Below, one piece after another: positions 1 through 5,097 of a stretch of 5,146 bases of DNA. Within the stretch, counting starts at the first letter, position 1. Each line of letters starts with the position of its first letter. The position numbers were made by a program, and so were the translations under genes. The notes below the pieces were generated by a model. That model did no database searches. It was not told where the DNA came from and saw nothing but the letters and a program-made list of their open reading frames with translations. The stretch comes from Candidatus Hydrogenedentota bacterium (lineage in GTDB: Bacteria > Hydrogenedentota > Hydrogenedentia > Hydrogenedentales > CAITNO01): contig JAKLHG010000315.1 of assembly GCA_022710255.1 (NCBI GenBank), positions 1 through 5,146 on the forward strand, in the 5' to 3' direction.

Positions 1-20
1 AACGTCCAAAAACGTCCAAA
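1..20. repeat. two tandem copies of a 10-bp unit
   Basis: The unit AACGTCCAAA occurs twice in exact tandem at the left edge. More copies may lie outside the window, so the array length cannot be judged. No function is inferred. Confidence 0.7.
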
Positions 21-96
21 GACCACTGTGACACAGTCTAAAGCCAGTCCTATCTATCTCTCCACCCTATAAACAGTTAAGACCTCTGTGACAAGT
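19..96. repeat. degenerate direct-repeat pair, 60 bp apart, one containing a palindrome
   Basis: The words at 19-37 and 79-96 share AAGACC, then A or T, then CTGTGACA, then AGT, with one substitution and one extra base in the first copy. The first copy contains a perfect inverted repeat, ACTGTG-A-CACAGT (25-37). The second copy lacks it because of the base changes. The pair lies in AT-rich sequence downstream of the Sel1 gene stop. It could be a protein-binding site or a decayed repeat; neither is shown. Confidence 0.45.
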
Positions 97-186
97 GATA
101 TCGATTTGAAAATTTGGGTGAGAATTTATACCCTTGTTTAAGCCATTTCAGGTTTGATGCTACCCTTAGGGTACGATTGAGATCCT

Positions 187-1149
187 TTATTCTTTCCCGT
201 AAAATGCGCTGATATCGAAATACACCTTTTCCTGGCTGCCGTCGGACCAGATGACCTCAAGGATGTCGTAGGGTACGCCGCACTTGTAGGCCAGGCGTTG
301 CCGGCCGAGCGTCCAGCCCAATCCTTTCTTTTGGCCGAGCAGGTTCAGCCAGTAGTATTCATAGCTGGCGCCAAAGCCGGATCTGCTTTCATTGATCTTG
401 ACCGCCTGTTCGAATGACGATCCGTCGCCGCCTGTGAAGAGGCCTTCCGGGGGCGGGGGAATTTCGCCGGCTTCCTTATCATCATCGCCTTCGCCTTCAA
501 ATTCTTCGTCCTCATACGAAGAGTAGTCCCCGGGCAGGTAGATCCCTTCCGCGATAATGCGGTCGCGTTCGGCGAGGACTTCCGCGCGGATGCGTTTTTT
601 GGTTTCCGGGCTCAGGTCTCTCCCGACCTCGAGCAGAGGGTTTTGGTAGCCGCTGATTCCCATTTCGTAAGCCAATAGGAGCCAGCGGTAGGCTTCCTCG
701 ACCAACGGTGTCCCCAGGTTGCGGAAAAAGGTCAGCATGCCATAATCCAGCATAGCGGGTGGGTAGTCGAGTTTGGCGGCCCGTTCATAGAGGCTGTAGG
801 ACAGTTCGGAATCCTCAGGCACCCCATCGCCGTTTTGGTAACAGTTGGCGAGTAAAAACATGGACATCGCGAAACCCAGATCCGCGGCCCGTTGCCAACA
901 TTCCACCGCTTTTACGGGATCACGCTTCACGCCTTCGCCGTGCATGTATTTAATGCCCAAACTATGCAGCGCGGCCTCATGGCCTTGGTCCGCGGCAAGA
1001 GTGTACCATTGGACTGCTTTGGCGTGGTCAATCTCCACGCCCCAACCTTGGCTGTAGCAGAGGGCGAGGTCCACCTGCGCGTCGGCGTCCCCGGCGAGGG
1101 CGGCCTCGTGAAGTTTTTTGCTGAAGGTGGGCAGATTATCAGAAGACAT
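187..1149 (-). CDS. Sel1-repeat (TPR-like) protein with acidic linker and distinct C-terminal module
   Basis: The product is 320 residues. Residues about 22-129 form three clear Sel1 repeats: YSQGWGVEIDHAKAVQWY followed by AADQG, then YMHGEGVKRDPVKAVECW, then YQNGDGVPEDSELSYSLY. A fourth, degenerate repeat spans about 130-165. Sel1 repeats are paired helices that act as protein-protein scaffolds. No signal peptide or membrane segment is visible, so it is probably cytoplasmic. Residues about 210-236 are a Glu/Asp-rich linker ending in four prolines. Residues about 237-318 form a compact module beginning GGDGSSFEQAV and ending VYFDISAFYG. I believe I have seen similar tails on other bacterial hypothetical proteins, but I cannot name a family. 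The start at 1149 is chosen because GGAGGA lies 4 nt upstream; a longer open frame reaches 1245 without such a site. The specific role and partner are unknown. Confidence 0.88.
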   Translation of the reverse strand: MSSDNLPTFSKKLHEAALAGDADAQVDLALCYSQGWGVEIDHAKAVQWYTLAADQGHEAALHSLGIKYMHGEGVKRDPVKAVECWQRAADLGFAMSMFLLANCYQNGDGVPEDSELSYSLYERAAKLDYPPAMLDYGMLTFFRNLGTPLVEEAYRWLLLAYEMGISGYQNPLLEVGRDLSPETKKRIRAEVLAERDRIIAEGIYLPGDYSSYEDEEFEGEGDDDKEAGEIPPPPEGLFTGGDGSSFEQAVKINESRSGFGASYEYYWLNLLGQKKGLGWTLGRQRLAYKCGVPYDILEVIWSDGSQEKVYFDISAFYGKE

Positions 1150-1225
1150 AGCTTCCTCCATGATGTTTTTTTCCGGGATGGCGGTGCCTGCATAGCGCCC
1201 CGATCCCGATGAGCGCAGGATGCGG
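1102..1225. repeat. 124-bp duplication, copy 1 (Sel1 gene leader and first codons)
   Basis: This block aligns without gaps to 2206-2329 at a constant offset of 1104 bp. I count 22 mismatches in 124 positions, about 82 % identity. It covers about 76 nt of leader including the ribosome-binding site, plus the first 16 codons of the Sel1 gene. The longest identical run surrounds the ribosome-binding site. Homology stops within the coding region after the codons for LHEA and, at the other side, just upstream of GCATCCTGC (minus strand). Confidence 0.9.
1151..1159 (-). promoter_or_regulatory. ribosome-binding site that fixes the Sel1 gene start
   Basis: On the minus strand the start reads ATGGAGGAAGCTATG. 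The GGAGGA overlaps the first ATG and sits 4 nt before the second, so the second ATG (1149) is the better start. The arrangement is conserved base for base in the duplicated copy at 2255-2263. Confidence 0.8.
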
Positions 1226-1245
1226 AAGGGGCGAAAATGTGTCAA
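1217..1245 (-). promoter_or_regulatory. possible promoter of the Sel1 gene
   Basis: A perfect TTGACA lies at 1245-1240 (minus strand). A weak CATCCT at the -10 position follows after 17 nt. It sits between a terminator candidate and the Sel1 gene, a sensible place for a promoter. The -10 matches consensus at only three of six positions, and the -35 is not part of the duplicated block. Confidence 0.35.
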
Positions 1246-1247
1246 GG

Positions 1248-1282
1248 AAAAAGTGCCGTCCGTGGATTGCGCGGATTGGCAC
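1248..1282 (-). terminator. probable rho-independent terminator of the Cys-rich protein gene
   Basis: The minus strand reads GTGCC, two unpaired bases, TCCG, a nine-base loop, CGGA, one unpaired base, GGCAC, then TTTTT. The stem is interrupted but GC-rich and directly followed by a T run. It lies about 170 nt after the stop at 1450 and just before the candidate Sel1 promoter, so it would separate the two units. Confidence 0.5.
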
Positions 1283-1449
1283 GAAAGCCGTAGCGGCGCT
1301 CGCCGCGGCTCCGTTCTTTTCGGCGGACCGGCGTCCGCCGGTACATCGCCTGCAGTATAGCACAGCGCCGGGCGGATCCGCAGAGGGCTGGGCTCCGTCC
1401 GCGGACCGCCTCAATTCCGGCGAATAGAAATAACGGGCGGGACGCCTGT
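1283..1449. other. gene-free GC-rich spacer with three perfect short palindromes
   Basis: This stretch downstream of the Cys-rich protein gene has no supportable gene. It contains GCGGCG-CT-CGCCGC (1293-1306), CGGCGGAC-CGGC-GTCCGCCG (1321-1340) and GTCCGCGGAC (1397-1406). None is followed by a T run on either strand, so they are not ordinary intrinsic terminators. They would form stable hairpins in the 3' untranslated RNA and may protect the transcript end. That role is inference. Confidence 0.5.
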
Positions 1450-2253
1450 TCAGCAGCCCATGCCGCATATTCTATCCAGTTTTCTGCTCCACTCGTTAAA
1501 GTCCCGGTCACTGTCCCATTGTTTTCTGTCCCTGTCCCTCAGCTCGCCCAGCAGGGCATCGGGGGCGAACAGCACCCCCATGCTTACGGAGCCCCAGCGC
1601 CTGTAGGCGGGCCCCGTCATCCTGCAACTGGCGACGATGGAGCCGGGCAGGGCTTTGGGTCCGATCGACGGCATGTCCTTGAACAGCCAGCGCTCGTTCC
1701 GCCAGGCGTCGTAAACTTCCTCGGCGTTCCTGTAGTACCAGAATTCCAGCACCTGGTCATTGACGGCCAGGACATGCCCGCACTCACAGCCGACGATGTA
1801 CCTCGTTCCGCAGAAGGGGCAGGAGAAGGCGGAAAAGCATTCCCCGAACTCCTCGCGGCTCAGCAGCAGCAGGCCCTTTACCCCGCGCGCGAGGACGGAG
1901 TTTTCGTCCCAGGAAATTATCCTCGGCAACTGGCGATAGCTGCGCTTGCCGAATAAACCGATGTCGACGGCCTTTTGGTGGTACTGGCTGTTGCAGGAAT
2001 CGGGGCAAAGGCCCCCGAATTTCGGCGCCTTGAAGCCCCAACGGCTGAATACGACCGGCTTTCCGCCCTCCCTGTCCAGCGCCGCGACGGTTTCCATAAG
2101 TTCGGCCAGCGACCCCGCGCCTTTCAGCCGCTCCCGGGTCTGCTTCTTAGTAAGCGTGATCATCCTTTCCAGCCTGCGCCCGTGGGGCTTCGAAGGCCTG
2201 GTTGGGGCCTCGTGCAGTTCTTTGCTGTAGAAGGGTAGATTATCGGAAAACAT
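1450..2253 (-). CDS. unrecognised Cys-rich protein with zinc-ribbon-like motif and a Sel1-derived N-terminus
   Basis: The product is 267 residues from the start at 2253, where GGAGGA lies 4 nt upstream. Residues 1-17 copy the opening of the downstream Sel1 protein (MFSDNLPFYSKELHEAP against MSSDNLPTFSKKLHEAA). Residues 18-30 are Arg/Pro-rich. From Met31 (2163) the sequence is unrelated to Sel1 repeats. It holds C83-x3-C87, then C145-P-F-C148 and C156-E-C158-G-H160, a plausible zinc knuckle, plus C139, C210, C263 and C267. The C-terminus (236-262) is highly charged, with many Arg, Asp and Trp. There is no signal peptide or transmembrane segment. I do not recognise the family; nucleic-acid or protein binding through a zinc site is possible but unproven. 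Translation may instead start at Met31, whose upstream GGAAAGG abuts the ATG and is poorly spaced. The start overlaps the upstream small gene by 14 nt. Confidence 0.75.
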   Translation of the reverse strand: MFSDNLPFYSKELHEAPTRPSKPHGRRLERMITLTKKQTRERLKGAGSLAELMETVAALDREGGKPVVFSRWGFKAPKFGGLCPDSCNSQYHQKAVDIGLFGKRSYRQLPRIISWDENSVLARGVKGLLLLSREEFGECFSAFSCPFCGTRYIVGCECGHVLAVNDQVLEFWYYRNAEEVYDAWRNERWLFKDMPSIGPKALPGSIVASCRMTGPAYRRWGSVSMGVLFAPDALLGELRDRDRKQWDSDRDFNEWSRKLDRICGMGC

Positions 2254-2329
2254 AGCTTCCTCCATGAAGTTTTTTCCCGCAATGGCAGTGTCTGTATCGC
2301 AGCCCGTCCCAGATGAGTGCAGGATGCGG
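2206..2329. repeat. 124-bp duplication, copy 2 (fused to the Cys-rich protein gene)
   Basis: Partner of 1102-1225. In the coding part, 8 of 48 bases differ and 5 of 17 residues change. The leader part differs at 14 of 76 bases, so the two parts have diverged at a similar rate. The right-hand end (2329) lies inside the small gene 2240-2572 and the left-hand end (2206) inside the Cys-rich protein gene. Both genes therefore contain a junction. Confidence 0.9.
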
Positions 2330-2572
2330 GTTGCGCGGACCGGCCTGGCTGGTGGGGGCGAAGTCCGCTTCCGGTGCATCGGCGGCGCCGGGGGCGTCAG
2401 GACGTATCGCCAGGCAGGACAGGCCCTCGCGACGGAGTTGTTCCCGCGAAGTTTGCGTCGCGAAGGCAAAGGCCGCATCCGCCAGCGCCCGGCTTTCAGC
2501 GCTGTCCACTGCCTCTTCGGTGTGTTCCGGAACGCCCTCCGGTTCCGGGCCGTGAACGTTTTTTGTGGTCAT
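2240..2572 (-). CDS. small acidic Ala/Pro-rich protein of unknown function, probably truncated
   Basis: The frame encodes 110 residues. Its start is well supported: AAGGAGGAG (2584-2576) precedes ATG by three bases, the best ribosome-binding site in the window. The first 81 residues (MTTKNVHGPEPEG... to about APTSQAG) are rich in Ala, Glu, Asp and Pro with a short helical-looking stretch around SREQLRREGL. No domain is recognised. The last 29 codons run into the duplicated Sel1 leader (from 2329), so the C-terminus NPHPALIWDG...GGSYVFR is probably leader sequence read as protein. The gene is therefore likely a remnant cut by the duplication. The stop at 2240 overlaps the next start by 14 nt, which would allow translational coupling. 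It could also be a spurious frame with a fortuitous ribosome-binding site. Confidence 0.5.
   Translation of the reverse strand: MTTKNVHGPEPEGVPEHTEEAVDSAESRALADAAFAFATQTSREQLRREGLSCLAIRPDAPGAADAPEADFAPTSQAGPRNPHPALIWDGLRYRHCHCGKKLHGGSYVFR
2255..2263 (-). promoter_or_regulatory. ribosome-binding site for the Cys-rich protein gene
   Basis: GGAGGA followed by AGCT and ATG on the minus strand, identical to the site before the Sel1 gene. It supports initiation at 2253 rather than at any of the upstream in-frame ATGs, which reach 2478. Confidence 0.7.
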
Positions 2573-2616
2573 GATCTCCTCCTTGTGGTTATCATTTTGC
2601 GCGGAAATCCGGCCCC

Positions 2617-2643
2617 AAAAAACAACCGGCTGCTAAGAGCCGG
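2617..2643 (-). terminator. terminator-like hairpin in the leader of the small gene
   Basis: The minus strand reads CCGGCT, a six-base loop, AGCCGG, then TTG and TTTTTT. This is the shape of an intrinsic terminator. It lies about 45 nt before the ATG at 2572 and well after the strong terminator of the upstream gene (2823-2852). It could be an attenuator in a 5' leader or a back-up terminator. I see no anti-terminator pairing or leader peptide that would settle it. Confidence 0.55.
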
Positions 2644-2702
2644 CGCAATTCTACGTCACCTTAGCACATTTGTAACGCGGAGCAAAGAGCAAATTCCCGC
2701 TT

Positions 2703-2748
2703 TATATACGTTCAATTAATTAATTAATCCATCCCGGCGTCGTGTCAA
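2703..2748 (-). promoter_or_regulatory. possible promoter for the 2572-1450 unit
   Basis: The minus strand has a perfect TTGACA (2748-2743), then an AT-rich stretch including a 15-bp AATT tandem run (2714-2728), then TATATA (2708-2703). The TTGACA-to-TATATA distance (34 nt) is too long for one sigma-70 promoter. The true -10 may be ATTAAT inside the AATT run (18-nt spacing), or TATATA may be a -10 with a weak -35. A promoter here is likely; its exact elements are not certain. Confidence 0.4.
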
Positions 2749-2822
2749 GCTATTTTTTCGCCACCTGGGAGGGGGCGGCCGGCAAGTTTGGCTTCTATTC
2801 GATAAACTGGGCGGGAGGGGCA

Positions 2823-2852
2823 GAAAAAAAAGCCCGGCGTAAACCGGGCTTG
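2823..2852 (-). terminator. strong rho-independent terminator of the secreted-protein gene
   Basis: The minus strand shows a perfect 8-bp stem, AAGCCCGG (2851-2844) and CCGGGCTT (2837-2830), with a six-base loop TTTACG. It runs straight into eight T (2831-2824). It lies 24 nt after the stop codon at 2875. Confidence 0.95.
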
Positions 2853-2874
2853 CAGGCAAAGGAGTCATTCAGGG

Positions 2875-4792
2875 TTATTTGAGGAGCACGGCCTTGCGCT
2901 GGAAGGTCTGCGCCCCGGCTTGCATTACGAAGTGGTAGATTCCGCTTCCGCAGTCGTGGCCGTTGATGTCCTTTCCGTCCCAGTCGGTCTGATAGGCGCC
3001 GGCGGCCTTCTCCGCGAGGTCGAAGTGCCGCAGCAGCTGGCCGCGGGTATTATAGATCCTGATCTGCACGCGCGCGTTTTCTTTCAGGCTGAAAGGCACC
3101 ACGGCGTGGAGATGGAAGGGGTTGGGATAGATGTCGCTCAGTTGGGTGACAGCGGGGATTTCGGGCGTGATCTCGCCGGGGGTGTCGTCGAAGTTCACGC
3201 TGACGGGGCCGTGGAGCTGCTCATCGCCGCCGAAATCCACGTTTTGCAGCCAGTAGTAATAGGTGCCGGGCTCGAAGATCTCGGCGTCCGTGAAGCTGTA
3301 GCTGTGCTGCTCGGGTGTGTTCGTGCCGTCGATCAGGGGGCTGATGAGGGTGGCGGATTCGGCGTGGTCGGCAGTGTTGCGCAGGATGCGATAGCCCTGC
3401 ACGTTGGTTTCGGATTGGGTGACCCAGCAGAGGGAGACGTCGTCCCCGGCCGTCAGCGCCGCGGTGAAGGAGCTCAGTTCCACGGGCACCGTGCCGCCGT
3501 CGTTCCAGAGCTCGAAGCCCATGTCGGTGGGCAGCTGGACCTTGGGCGCGCCAAGGGGGGAGACCATTGCCAGCAGCGGATTGCCCTTGCCGGGCGGTTG
3601 GTACTGGTAACAGACGTCATCGCCGGTTTCGGATTCCTGCCACAGGAAGTATTTCCCGGAGCCGTTGGGAGCGTCAATCTGCGCGGAGATCCAGCCATCG
3701 GCCATTCCGACGTCAATGGGCAGTTCCACCTCGAATTTGTAGGTATACCAAGGATCCCAGGCCAAACCTACTTCGGTGGTTGCCGCGTTCAGGGTCCAGG
3801 CATAGACGGGGTTGTCCCAATCCGGTTCCGACACCACAAGGACGGAGACGAAACCGATACCGGTGGGCACCACCGTCTGGGTATTGTCCCCGTCCTGCGC
3901 GATCACGTTGTTTTCCGGATCCAGGATCTCATACCAATTCTCACTAGGGTAGCTGCCGGGTGTGTAGACGGTTGCGATCACATCGCCGGCGTTGGCGGGG
4001 AAGGTGTAATCCACAGGGCCGGCTCCGCTGGCTACGGTGCAGTTGTCCAGCACTTGGACATTGTTCACGTAGACATCCAGCAGGCCGCCGTTCCAGCTGT
4101 CATACAATCTTACGGTGTGGGTTCCGGTGGAGGGTGCCAACAGCGGCGGTTCAGCCAGGTAGCCGATGCCGGTGGGCGGCGCCGTCTGGGTATCGTCCCC
4201 GTCCTGCGCGATCACGGCCAGGGCTGGATCCAGGATCTGGTACCAGTTCTCGTATGCCCAGTTGCCGGCAGTGTATACGGTAATCAGATAATCGCCGGCT
4301 GTGGCTGGGAAGGTGTAATCCACAGGACCGGCTCCGCCGGTCATGGTGCAGTCGTTGAGCACCAGGGTGCCGTTCAGATAGACATCCAGCAGGCCGCCGT
4401 TCCAGCCGTCGCCGTAGTCGTCATACAATCTTACTGTGTAGGTGCCCGTGGAAGTGAGCAGCAGGCCGGGATCAGGTTCCGGCGGCTGTGTCCATTCTTG
4501 CCCATAAGTGTAGATCTTGATGAAGAAGGGCTCCACCGGAGCGGGCGGACCGGGAAGCCAGCCATCCGCAAAGTCGGCTGTGAAGCCGTAGAACACGAAT
4601 TTGTTGAAGGGGGCCGGCAAGGCCGTTGAAATTGTCCGCAACCTCGTAATCAATGGAGTTGACGGGGTACCAGGTGCTGGTATAGCCGCCGCCGTTGATG
4701 TTGAATGGTTGGTTGAAAACCTGGGTCTGCGCGCCAAGCGTGCCCAGGGCCATGAGCAGCACAGCCGCGATGAAAAAACAAAATGTACGCAT
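2875..4792 (-). CDS. secreted T9SS-type cargo protein with two tandem modules and C-terminal sorting domain (frameshifted)
   Basis: The start at 4792 has AAGGAG (4803-4798) 5 nt upstream. Residues 1-21 (MRTFCFFIAAVLLMALGTLGA) form a typical signal peptide. The frame then breaks in five G (4609-4613, plus strand). Dropping one base joins ...DNFNGLAGP to FNKFVFYGFTA... and gives 638 residues, with no internal stop. Corrected layout: beta-rich module 22-113, tandem repeats 114-220 and 221-314, a further beta module to about 435 (DGWISAQIDAPNGSGKYFLW), FN3-like module about 436-534, and sorting domain about 551-638 with YPNPF at 555 and the FlgD-like run RIYNTRGQLL...SGIYHFVMQ. Such C-terminal domains direct export through the type IX system and surface attachment or release. 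No catalytic residues are seen, so an adhesive or structural role is inferred. It appears monocistronic. The break may be a sequencing error or a real null mutation. Confidence 0.9.
3850..4131 (-). repeat. tandem protein module, copy 2 (94 residues)
   Basis: Begins STGTHTVRLYDS and ends near PTGIGF. It aligns with copy 1 at 66 of 94 residues by hand count, with one 4-residue gap. The gap removes the YGDG part of the YDDYGDGWNGG loop, leaving YDSWNGG. The fold is probably a beta-sandwich of the kind common in secreted proteins of this bacterial group (inference). Confidence 0.85.
4132..4452 (-). repeat. tandem protein module, copy 1 (107 residues with linker)
   Basis: Begins STGTYTVRLYDDYGDGWNGG and ends PTGIGY plus the linker LAEPPLLAP. 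The Asp/Gly-rich YDDYGDG loop resembles calcium-binding loops, but no such site is proven. Similarity to copy 2 is evident in the DNA as well, which points to an internal tandem duplication. Confidence 0.85.
4609..4613 (-). other. single-base frameshift site in a G5/C5 run
   Basis: On the minus strand GGC CCC CTT CAA CAA continues the signal-peptide frame but soon gives unrelated protein. With one C fewer the frame reads GGC CCC TTC AAC AAA and joins the long downstream frame. No good start lies nearby for the downstream frame alone: the in-frame ATG at 4737 would encode a Ser/Thr/Ala/Pro-rich shadow without a signal peptide. Confidence 0.85.
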
Positions 4793-4903
4793 TCGATCTC
4801 CTTGCTAAGGTTCCCTTACCAAGCCGGGGGGGAAGAGGAACCTGCATCCGCGCCCGGTTAGCCCATTGTGTTCACAAAAGGCAATGCCATACACTCTATA
4901 TTT

Positions 4904-4918
4904 TTTCCCACAGGGAAA
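4904..4918. promoter_or_regulatory. 15-bp inverted repeat just downstream of the candidate promoter
   Basis: TTTCCC-ACA-GGGAAA (plus strand) is a perfect 6-bp dyad with a 3-base centre. It begins about 9 nt after the TATAAT at 4932-4927, where an operator or a 5' RNA hairpin would act on the secreted-protein gene. No regulator is known from the window. Confidence 0.35.
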
Positions 4919-4926
4919 TAATCTCT

Positions 4927-4961
4927 ATTATACAGATTGCCTGATGCCGGTATTCTGTCAA
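4927..4961 (-). promoter_or_regulatory. candidate promoter of the secreted-protein gene
   Basis: The minus strand has a perfect TATAAT (4932-4927) directly preceded by TG, and a perfect TTGACA (4961-4956). They are 23 nt apart, longer than the usual 16-18, so they may not form one promoter. The TATAAT alone, with the 5' TG, is the likelier core. It would give a leader of roughly 130 nt. Confidence 0.5.
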
Positions 4962-5013
4962 GTTTTTTCTACGCGATTTGCTACAATATGCTAAGCCGCC
5001 CTAGGGATGTAGC

Positions 5014-5097
5014 CGGAGGATTCCGATCCTGCGAAAAGCCCCGTAGCGCAGGATTCCGATCCTGCGAAAAGCCCAAACGCAGCATTGGAATGCTGCG
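5014..5097. repeat. cluster of three short palindromes (REP-like)
   Basis: Three hairpin-forming units follow one another with about 31-33 bp spacing. Unit 2 is CGCAGGAT-TCCG-ATCCTGCG (5047-5066). Unit 1 (5014-5033) is the same with one arm mismatch. Unit 3 is CGCAGCAT-TGGA-ATGCTGCG (5078-5097). Units 1 and 2 belong to an exact 25-bp direct repeat (5017-5041 and 5050-5074) that includes GCGAAAAGCCC after the hairpin. Similar GCAGGATT/AATCCTGC palindromes occur, to my recollection, as dispersed intergenic elements in this kind of genome. No repeat-spacer regularity or cas gene supports CRISPR. Confidence 0.8.

Noticed and set aside
161..173. TACCC-TTA-GGGTA as terminator of the Sel1 gene
   Set aside because: The stem is only five pairs with no T run after it on the minus strand. 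No clear terminator for the Sel1 gene is visible in the window.
1150..1225. Conserved hairpin or riboswitch in the duplicated leader
   Set aside because: Copy 1 can pair CGGGAT with ATCCCG, but copy 2 has changes in both arms that destroy the pairing without compensation.
1139..1468. Minus-strand open frame upstream of the Sel1 gene, parallel to the small gene 2240-2572
   Set aside because: Its end resembles the end of 2240-2572 only because both cross the duplicated leader. It has no ribosome-binding site, crosses a terminator candidate and has implausible composition.
1519..1956. Plus-strand open frame of 145 codons opposite the Cys-rich gene
   Set aside because: No ribosome-binding site, Gly/Ala/Gln-rich shadow composition, and fully antisense to a better-supported frame.
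2920..4629. Long plus-strand open frame of 569 codons opposite the secreted-protein gene
   Set aside because: It is the antisense shadow of a GC-rich gene: repetitive Val/Gly/Asp/His composition, no ribosome-binding site. The minus strand has a signal peptide, recognisable domains and a terminator.
4472..4737. Start of the secreted protein at the ATG at 4737
   Set aside because: This start gives a Ser/Thr/Ala/Pro-rich shadow N-terminus. The other frame from 4792 has a ribosome-binding site and signal peptide, and joins the body after a one-base correction.
4979..4987. Plus-strand extended -10 promoter (TGCTACAAT) leading into the palindromes
   Set aside because: No matching -35 and no gene downstream inside the window; too weak to annotate.
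5014..5097. CRISPR array
   Set aside because: Only three units, each itself a near-perfect palindrome, with gaps of about 11-14 bp and no cas genes.
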